In this document: one piece after another, positions 55,695 through 64,000 of the stretch | Layout: each line of letters opens with the position of its first letter | Position numbering within the stretch: the stretch's first letter is position 1 | DNA from: Ursus arctos | Lineage: Eukaryota > Chordata > Mammalia > Carnivora > Ursidae | DNA: 64,000 bases | Direction of reading: 5' to 3' | Assembly (NCBI RefSeq): GCF_023065955.2 | Contig: NW_026622908.1 | Span: forward strand, 46,969,367-47,033,366 | Translations under genes and position numbers: made by a program | Notes under the pieces: generated by a model | The model's input: only the letters and a program-made list of their open reading frames with translations | Told to the model about the DNA's origin: nothing | The model's database searches: none

Positions 55695-57600
55695 GCCTGC
55701 GCTGGGAGGGCTCCCGAGACCCGGGGCCGGAAGGGAGCCGGCCCCCACCTCTGCCCCCGCCCCCAGGGGACAGCAGGAAGCCCAGGTAGGGGCGTAAAGA
55801 AGCCCCTCCAAGTGGACCCCATTTTGGTCCCCCCCCAAGAGAGCAGACCAAGGGCCAGCACACCCCAGGCCCCTCTGCCGGCTGGGCCCAGTGCCCTCGG
55901 GGGCCCGGATGGCGCCCAGCCACGTTGAAGGGCACCCAGTCCCCCACAACACATCTACAGACAAGGAACCTGGAGCCCCAGCTTTCTGGGCCTTCGGCCC
56001 CTAGAGGGTCCTATGAGGTGGCGGATGGGGTGGGGGGTGAAGGCGGCCGCACAGACCCTGCTGCCCACCCCCTCCCAGGCTGGGGGGAAAGAGCTGCTCG
56101 GAGGTGGGAGTGCCGGGGCCGGGGGTTGCCACAGTCTGCAGGCCCCGCTGAGGGGCTCCGGAGGGAGGGAAGCATGGTGTGGGGGAGTGGGCCTGGGGCC
56201 CCGGGTGGGGGCGGAGAGGGAGGAGGCCCCGAAGTCAATGACCCAGGGGATTATCTTCTTGGGTCTCTGCACACAGTGTCTCGTCTGCAAAGCTGGCTGA
56301 GCAAACGCCAGGAGCCAAGGGTCGGGGAGATTCGATTGGCGGCCCCCCCCACGGCCCCCTGTCTTCCCATGTTGGCCAAGGCCTGTTTTCCCGGTCAAAA
56401 TCCAACGCCCCATTTGCCCCCTTTAGGACTTAATGTTCCGGGGGGCCCAGTGGTTCCAGCACCACGTCCACACCCCCCTGGGCACCCCAGCCCAGCCAAT
56501 GACCACTCCATGCTTTCCTGGAGACCGCTCCCCTCCCCGTCCCCGTGGGACAGCTCCCCTCGCACTGTCCCTGCATCCTAGGAACACCTCTCTCCCCTTG
56601 GATCAGGGCCCCCCTGTGTGGGCAGCAGGATTTTCTGCTCCTTCCTGCTATGGACCAGAGTGGTCCTGATGGGGATAGCTGTAATCTTGTCAGCCCCAGT
56701 CACGCCTCGGCCGGGCCGGGCATGACTCGGTTTACCTCAGGTCACCAAAGCCCTGGGGGCCCTGCTTGGTCCACTTGGGGGAGGGGCTCCTCCCTTGGGC
56801 AGGCCCTGAGACCCCAGAGAGGGCGCGGGGAGGGGGCGCTGGGGCCGTAAGGCAGAGCTGCAGTGCAGGGCAGGCAGGGGTGGGAGGGAGGGGCAGCGTG
56901 GGGGTGGGGGAGCCCCCCTCGGCCCCTCCGAGCAGCTGCTTGGCTTCTCCGGGCCCATTCCGCCTGGTGTGAATGTCCACCATAATCAATCATGGAGGGC
57001 TTAGCCCAGGGGGCCGGGGCAGACCTGTCAGCCGGCTCCAAGCGGCAGGGACAGCTGCTATTCCGGAGGGTTCCCAGGGGCCAGACCCACCAGACAGCAG
57101 CCTCTGCCCCCTCCTCTGAGGGGCGCCCCCACGGAAGGCCCAAACCGCGGGGACAGAGGGACCAGGCCCCAGTGTGGAGGGCGACACGGGAGCCGGAGAG
57201 GCCACGAGAGGCTGCGGGCTCCAGCCTTGGCCTCCAGAGGAGCCCCCGCCCCACGGGCTCAGTACATCCTGGACCCCCATCCTTCTGTCTCAGGCAACAC
57301 AGGCTGGGGTGCAGGGAGGGCTGGACCTGGCCCCCAGCAGCCTGGGGTCGAAGGTCTTTGCCTCGTTGGGGAAGGAGGGATGGGCTGATGGATGGGGACA
57401 GCTGCAGGCTCCGCTCCCCACCGGACAGGGCTCCCTTGTCGTGCTGGGCCCCCGGAGGCCCCATCCGTCATGGCCCACCCAGGCCCCGGGTCCATCCCGC
57501 AATTCCCCTAATCCCCCCGCCGGCTTCTTCCCAACGCTCAGGGCGGTTGGATGCATTTTCCAAATTCCCGGGCGCTGCTCCTTCCTCCTCAAATTCCTCG
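55695..57600. other. H19 downstream flank with three small A+T-rich islands
   Basis: No gene is supported. Islands at 56228-56290 (GAAGTCAATGACCC, GGGGATTATCTTCTTGG), 56955-57000 (GGTGTGAATGTCCACCATAA then TCAATCATGG) and 57495-57600 (CAATTCCCCTAATCC, GCATTTTCCAAATTCCC) are candidates for regulatory elements. Open frames on both strands overlap throughout. Confidence 0.4.
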
Positions 57601-57604
57601 CCCC

Positions 57605-60600
57605 TCGCCCCATCCCCACCATGGGAAAAGGCCGCCACTGTCCCCACACATGCTCTGTCTTGGGCTGATCGGGGGAGGAGCAGCTGGCTGGCCGGCAGCT
57701 GTGAGGTGCGGGGGTGCCAGGGAGGAGAGCCCAGATTAGGGGGGCGTCATGGGAAAGCTGCAAGGGAATGCTACCCAGAGCCCCTCCTGCTGGCAGCCCC
57801 GTTCCGCTCCCTCTGTGGAGAGAGGCAGATGGGGCTCCCAGCCGGGACCACTGTATCCTGCTGGCCACAGGCTCTGCCAGAAAAGTCCATCTGCCCGGGC
57901 TGAGTACCTGGCTCCAAGCGTCGTCCCAGCTCATCCAGCCCCGACACCTGCTCCCTGGGACATAGGACGGGCCAAGCCAATCCCCACACGCTGGCCAGCG
58001 GGCTCCACGGAGAGGGCCCAGGATGTCCACAGGGAGGGAGGGGCTTCCCACAGGGTTTTCCTCTGGGAAGGGGCCAGAGTGCAGGCCTGATGGCAGGACC
58101 AGGGTGGGGTAGCCCTGGCTGGGTGGGCACAGGGCAGCCCCAGCAGGAGCTGTGACCCCTGAGCCCAGCTTGACGTGTCCAGGAGGCCCAGAGGACCGAC
58201 TATCCCCAGGCACAGCTGGAAACGGCCAGGAGTAGCCCGAGTGCCCACAGGGTGATCAGCCACGCAGAGGGCGGACTCCCTGCGGATACTCTGCCTGCTC
58301 GGAGCCTGGAGGGATAGCGGACCTCCCACCCTGGGCTCCTCTCAGACACTCCTGGGGCTTCCCAGGTCTCGGTCAGTCCAGAATGGTCCATGCAGCCCTT
58401 TGTCACTGGATGGTGGCCCGGGTGCCACCAATGCTCAGATTGGAGAGTGCAGCCAGCCGGCCCTCCCTGGCGCTTGAGCTGGGCCTCCCCAAAGCTGGTG
58501 GGCCTGCCCCGGCCTGCTGTCGGGCCTTCCTTCTCCTCTTTTCCCTTGGCATCCTGCAGCAGACAGTTTCTCTTCTGGTTTTCCTGTCCTCTTTTCATGA
58601 CAAAAATCAGAATTCTTTTCCCTGCCGGCTGACATGGAACCCCAAAGCACTGTGGCCCCAGCTGTCCAGCCTAGTTGACGGAAGCTGGCCCTGGCCTCCT
58701 TCCTGGGCACGTGCACCCTGCCATTGCCAAGCCCTCCCCATGCCTTGTGCTCAGGAGTCTTCTACCCCTGCCCTTGTGAAATGGACAGTCTCTGAACTCG
58801 TCCCTCATTTCTTCTGTTGGCTATGCACCCTCCAGGCCCGCCAGGGCTGCCCAGTGCTTTCCTGGAGGATGTGTTCCACGTGTCCCAGGGAGACACGCCG
58901 AGGTGCTCAGAGCCCCTGTGTCTCCCCATGCCTCGTGCCCCGCATCTCACCCCAGCAGCCACAGCCTGGGTCCGGGGCACGGCTCTGCACAGCCGAGGGG
59001 GTGGCCCTAGAGGTCATGGGCTGGGACAGCAAGGGATCAGGGTGCAGGGAGAGGAGACAGTCTCCTTGCGGGGCCGGGGCTGGGCAGGCAGGTGCTGCGG
59101 TCCTGGAGTCTGGCCAGCAGGAGGATGCCTCCCCGCCTGGGGTCTCAGCTGGGGACGCTGCCTGGTGGATGGGAACGGACGATGGGACTCCGTGACTGCA
59201 GATGCCCCCGAGCTCGCCCCTCCCTAGAGCACCTTACATGGTTTCCGTTTCATTGTGCTAAAGGACATGTGACAGCATCGGCCACCCTCGCCATTTGTAA
59301 GGGGACAGTGCCGTGGCACCAAGCATGTTCCCCTTGCTGTGATGCCCTTGCTGCTTCTCCAGGGGCCTTCCTCACCCCGAGCGGAAGCTCCCGGGACGTG
59401 CCCAGACTCCTTGGCCTTTACACCAGTAGGCAGATGGCCAGGGAGGCAGCTCCAGGTCACAGAGGAGCCGTCTGAGACACAGAAAGGCCAGCCAGTCTCC
59501 CCAAAGTCCCGCAGAGAGCATTGGCAGAAGGGCACCCGCTGAGTGGACAGAGCGGGGACATGGCAGAGAGGCCCGAGTCCCTGAGACAGGCAACCAAGAC
59601 TGCCTGTCGGCTGGACGAGGCTCCAGGCCTGCCACCTGTCTGCCGCCCGGAGGGTGGGCTGCGCAGCCCTGACGGCAGGGGGGGGGTCACCTCCCAGCCT
59701 CTGGTTGTCATTAGCTGCTCCTGGGTGGGAGGGGGCCCTGCAGCCAGCGAGGGTCGGGGCTCGTGCAGGGCACCTGGGCCTCATTACCCTCAAGCACTGG
59801 GGTCTGAGTACGGTGCAGGGGATAAAGGGCTGCCCGCCCCCTCCCCTCCAAGCCAGCACACGGGACCTTCGCCAGAGTGGAGCTGAGCCGGGCTCCCCTC
59901 AGAGCCCGAAGGCGCGTTTGCAGAAGACTCAGCCCAGCAGCAGAATAGGCTGGAAGAATGGGGGTGGGGGCCGGATCCTGGTCCTTTCCCCATTCTGTGG
60001 GGTCTCTCTGTCCTTTGCTACGGTGACCTGGGGTTGTTTGGCCAAGGCCACCATCAATGCCCCATTGCTGACAGATGGGAGAGATGAGAGCATCTTTCCC
60101 ACCAACACCATCCTGGGTAGGACCCTCCTGGCTCTCCCCCATTTCCCCCACCCCCAGGAACCATCCAGCACATGATGGGGCCAGGAGGTTGCCGAGGGGA
60201 CCCTGGAGAAGTCCACCATGGCCTGGCATCTCCAAGGTGACTGAGATCCTAGCTCTGTAGCCATGGGAGCTCTGAGGCCCCCAAGGACCCCTGCAAGGTG
60301 CCTTCCAGCAAACACCCTCAGCTTAGGGGGGGCCGAATGGGCCTGTGTAGGAAGGGGTCCCCATCTGGGGTTAGGCCCCTAGCTTAGGCCAGAGTGAGGC
60401 TCAGGGTTCCGGCCCCACGTGGAGCAGAAGCCTGGAGGGAAGATTCTCAGGGCTCGGGTTGGGGGCAGACAGCGGGGCAGAGCCCTGGGGCCCTAGGCTG
60501 GCTCGAGCGCCCGTGCTGAGGGTTACACATGCATCCCCATCCTGTCATCCCAGATCTCGGGAAGGATACCGTGGCCCTCCTGGCTGACCACAGGAATGTG

Positions 60601-63600
60601 CAAGATGGCTGCTGGGAAGAGGCAGGGGTGGGGTGGGGCGGGGCGGGCCTCCGTGCAGCTGACCTGAGTGATGGGAGCACATCCCGACCTTGGCGTCATC
60701 ACCTCCGTGTTTTTACCCAGTGAACAAATATACACTAAATGGGGCACAAACGAGCACGGCCAAAGGAACGGCCGATTCTGTCCTTTCTTCTTAATCCCTT
60801 TGGCTTAGGGTTTCCCCGGCCTGGACAGCCTGTCCGAGGGGAAGGCTGCCCAAGGGCACACGGGCATCCGTCCGGGGACATTCAGGCAGTGACCAATCCC
60901 TGGCCGCCCTGGCGTGCACCCTGTACCGTGGGCCTTTTCCCAGCCGGCCGGTGTGGGAGCAGCCACTGTGGGTCCTCAAGCCTTGGTGAGATGGTCAAGG
61001 ATGGACTATGATGGAGACCAGCATGCGGCCATGTCTGTCGGGGAAGGAGGAGCTCGGGCCAGGATGGAAGACATCTTTGCTGTCCCCTCGGCCAAGCCAC
61101 AAAAGCAACCCTCTCCCCCAAACTCCCAGCACCAACCAACCTGGAGACCGCCCTGGGCCGGAGCCCAGCACGGCCACCGCTGCGTCTTGGCCGTCCAGCT
61201 CAGGACAGGTCAGTCCCCACACGTCTAGGCTGGAGCTAGTCCTTGAAGGGCCTCAGGGTCCCACTGGGGCATAGGAGGGCCAGGTGAGGGCCCTGCCGTG
61301 TGCTCGGAGAAGACCACTAGGGCTGGCTGGGGCACCTGTCTTGGAGGAAGGTGATGCCTCCCTTCAGCAACCATCACCAGAGGAGAGTCCCGGATTCCAG
61401 CTCTGGGCTGCAGAGTACCTAGCCCCACCTGGAGACGGCTGCCCTTCCCTCCCACCCCAGCAGGCTCTGGAGCCCCCGGAATCCTGCCTCGGCCCAGGGT
61501 GGAGCTCGCCTCCCACTGTAAGCAGGAAATGTCCCCAATCCCACCTAATTTTGGCCTATTTCCTTCCATCCTGGCTTCCCAGGAGATGGAGAACAGAGCC
61601 CGGCCCCTCCCGGAGGCTCCTTGAGTCCCAGGAGGGTGCCCTCCTTGCAGACAAGCACGCAAGCCCCCAGCTCCCACCGGACAAGTAAGCTGTTGCCGTG
61701 GGTCCCGCTTGCAGTCTAACTGGCTTTGGGAAAGCAGACCTCATTAGGAGAGAGCCCCTGTGCCCCCTGCCCTAATTCCCAGCCCCCAGCCCCATTGGGC
61801 TGGGAGCTTTGACCTAAGCAAACAATCAGTGTGGGCTGAGTAACCAGGACCCTGGTCCACATCTCTCCACCATGTCCTGCACCCCAACCCCCCAACCTGG
61901 TCTTGAGCTCAACGATGCATTTTTCTGGGACCTCCTCCAGATGCCACCCAGTTCCAACCCAGGGGAGGGGTGACAGGGCTGCTGTCCTCTCACGAAAGAG
62001 GACTGAAGCCTGGAGAGGAGAGGGGCCAGTGAGTTGTGGTCCACACTGGCCTGCGTGGGGTCATGCCATCCTCACCCCAAGGAGAGGGTCCTGGGGATGG
62101 ATCAAGGACGAGTGAGCAGCTTGGGTTTTCTAGAAGGTTCTTCCATATCTCTTCTGATTGAATTACTCAATGCCACTTTAGCAGGGCTGGGCTTCCTCTT
62201 GGCCCAGTGGGATGAGGCCCCCTTCACTGGGGCACCCACCTCTGGCCAAGAGCAGAGCACCTGCCCTGGACCCCAATCCCCAGGGCCCTGCCCCCAACAC
62301 TCAGCCAGTGCTGGAGACAACCGTCTCTGCAGACCCCTTCTCTTCCCTGCTCCCCGTGCAGCCCAAAGATGCCCCAGCCTCTTGGTGGGGCAGCCCCAAG
62401 GGAAGAACGGGGCCCTGGGACCAGCAGCCCTCCACACGCCCTGCGCACTGCTCACCATCCCACCCCATCAACCCCCAAAATACATCTGTGTGTTCAAATG
62501 TCTGCTGCTGGAGGGAACTCCGGCCAGCCCACCTGCCCGCTGCCCAGCCCGGGGCTGCTCCGGGCCACGGGGTGCTCAAAGGTGCCCACAGGCACACACG
62601 GACGTTACAAAATGGCAGTCCGTCTGGCTGCCCTTGGCAAGAAAGAAAGATGCTGGTGTTTGGCCGAATGGGTCCCGCTCCATCTCTCTGCAGCCCCTGC
62701 CTGACCCCAACAGCTCTCTCTCCCCCAAGGAGTGGCCGTTGGGACTCGCTGGGTCCATACTCCCGGCACCGGGCCATGGGGACATGCTTGTGATGGAGCC
62801 CCTTCCCCAGGACCAATGGTCCATCCTCCTTGCTCGTCCCCAGCACCCCTCCTCTTTTTCTAAATGTACACGTTGTCCCCATGAAGAACCTCCATCCTTC
62901 CCAAGTTCTCCCACCTGCCCTGCCCGCCTCATCTGACCGACAGCCTTCTCTCTGTCCCGTGCTCTCCATTCTTGGAACCTTCTGTCTCCTTGCTGGTCCC
63001 GCCTCCCACTGTGGCCAGAGGGCGGGCAGGTGAGACCAGGCTCAGATGCACGTTGGGCGGTGCAGGTGCTGGCCCAGAGGTGTTGCCGAGCAGCTCCCAA
63101 GGAGGCCCCGGGATTGGGTGGCCACACAGGTAGGTGGGTGGGTATGCCGGGGGCCAGGAGAACAGGCTGTTTTCTCTGGGAGCAGTTGCCGGGAGATCCA
63201 CACCAGGGACGGCCAGAGCCTGCCCTGGGCCTGGGGGAGCTCTGTCCTTTGGAGCCAGGCAGGGCCATGTCTGGCTGGGGCAGGGAAGTGGCTGCCCCAT
63301 CCGGGCCTACGCTTCCTGGTCTGACCCGGAGCCGCTGGGTGCCGGTTGCTACGGGAACCACACACAGCCTTGGCCTGGAGTCCGCCATGTTGCCGTGCTG
63401 CACAAACGTGCCTTGCTGCCCCTCACTGCGTCACCGTAGGGTCCCCACTGTGGCCTGAGGACCACCCTGGAGCCGCAGCGCAGTCCTCAAGGATCCCCAG
63501 TGGGACTGGATTCGGGGCCCTTGGACATGTGAGGATCCAGAAACAACCCAACTAGGAGGCCAAGATGGCCAAGGCCTTACTTGAACAGGGCTTCCCATCC

Positions 63601-64000
63601 CAAGTCGTCCGGATCCAGCCTTGTGGGGCCACGGCCGGCCACCAGGTTCCAAGCGGGTCTGGGACGCCCTCTCCTGGGGCTCTCCCACTGCTCTCTGCAG
63701 CGGGAGTGTGGCTGGCTGGAAGAGGAGGCAAGGCCGGAGGGGTGGGGAGGGGAGGGTGCCTTGGCCACTTTGCTCCCCTCTGAGAGTTGGGGAGGTCTGG
63801 GGAGGACAGGAAGGGCTCACAGAGGGAGATCTGAGAGGAGGCGTCTCAAGGAGGACAGGCAGCATGGTGGAGAGCACGCACGAGGGACAATGTCCGTGCC
63901 CCTGGCATGCGGCGGGTCCTGGCTGATCGTCCCTCCGGAGGCGTGCCACGGACCGCCTGGCCAGGCTCTGTTTGCTGCGTGTGGTGTTTGTAGAAAGTGC
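57605..64000. other. Distal H19 flank, no gene recognised
   Basis: G+C-rich, repeat-poor DNA with open frames on both strands. No exon of MRPL23, the next gene in human and mouse, is recognised. A+T-richer patches at 59230-59290, 60700-60745 (GTGTTTTTACCCAGTG then AACAAATATACACTAAATGG), 61520-61575 (CACCTAATTTTGGCCTATTTCC), 61805-61835 (TTTGACCTAAGCAAACAATC: nuclear-receptor-like plus forkhead-like) and 62120-62185 (CTTCTGATTGAATTACTCAATG) are candidate regulatory elements. Confidence 0.4.

Noticed and set aside
1..64000. CRISPR arrays, operons, ribosome binding sites and prophage-type systems
   Set aside because: The window is vertebrate nuclear DNA with SINEs, LINEs, MaLR LTRs and a spliced imprinted RNA. 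Bacterial feature types do not apply.

Overview
This is a 64 kb piece of mammalian nuclear genome from a carnivoran (order Carnivora). The order is indicated by three lysine-tRNA-derived CanSINE insertions (about 2767-2969, 36268-36371 and 37010-37199), two with clear target-site duplications and one with a near-match. I cannot name the species. The window falls in the imprinted IGF2-H19 domain. H19 itself is complete on the + strand at about 41908-44602, with five exons, four introns of 75-97 bases, the miR-675 hairpin in exon 1, and a polyadenylation signal at 44582. Its identity rests on exon-by-exon similarity to human H19 as I remember it, on the exon/intron layout, and on the upstream control region.

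Layout. 1-3340: three overlapping LINE-1 3' fragments, one split by a CanSINE. 3341-4500: unassigned old sequence, a short L1 scrap and a minisatellite. 4500-28680: G+C-rich, repeat-poor intergenic DNA, presumably the IGF2-H19 interval; IGF2 itself is not in the window. It holds A+T-rich islands that look like conserved regulatory elements, a matched pair of elements at 16.2 and 16.8 kb, an 88/90-base minisatellite at 19.9-20.65 kb and a strong CTCF-like site at 26.0 kb. 28680-35110: four MLT1-like (ERVL-MaLR) LTRs. 35775-37485: a minisatellite, two CanSINEs and simple repeats. 38300-40830: the H19 imprinting control region (ICR), with diverged repeat units of about 420 bases, five of which carry a CTCF site. 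40830-41907: ICR-promoter spacer and promoter. 41908-44602: H19. 44603-64000: G+C-rich downstream flank where H19/IGF2 enhancers are expected; no exon was recognised, and MRPL23, the next gene in other mammals, was not found.

How it works together (established for human and mouse, inferred here). On the maternal chromosome CTCF binds the unmethylated ICR and insulates IGF2 from enhancers beyond H19, so H19 is expressed. On the paternal chromosome the methylated ICR loses CTCF, IGF2 gains the enhancers and H19 is silenced. H19 RNA is a long noncoding RNA and the host of miR-675. Apart from H19 I support no gene. The many long open frames follow from low stop-codon density in G+C-rich DNA, occur on both strands, and are not annotated. 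Similarity calls were made by eye from remembered consensus sequences; no alignment was run.
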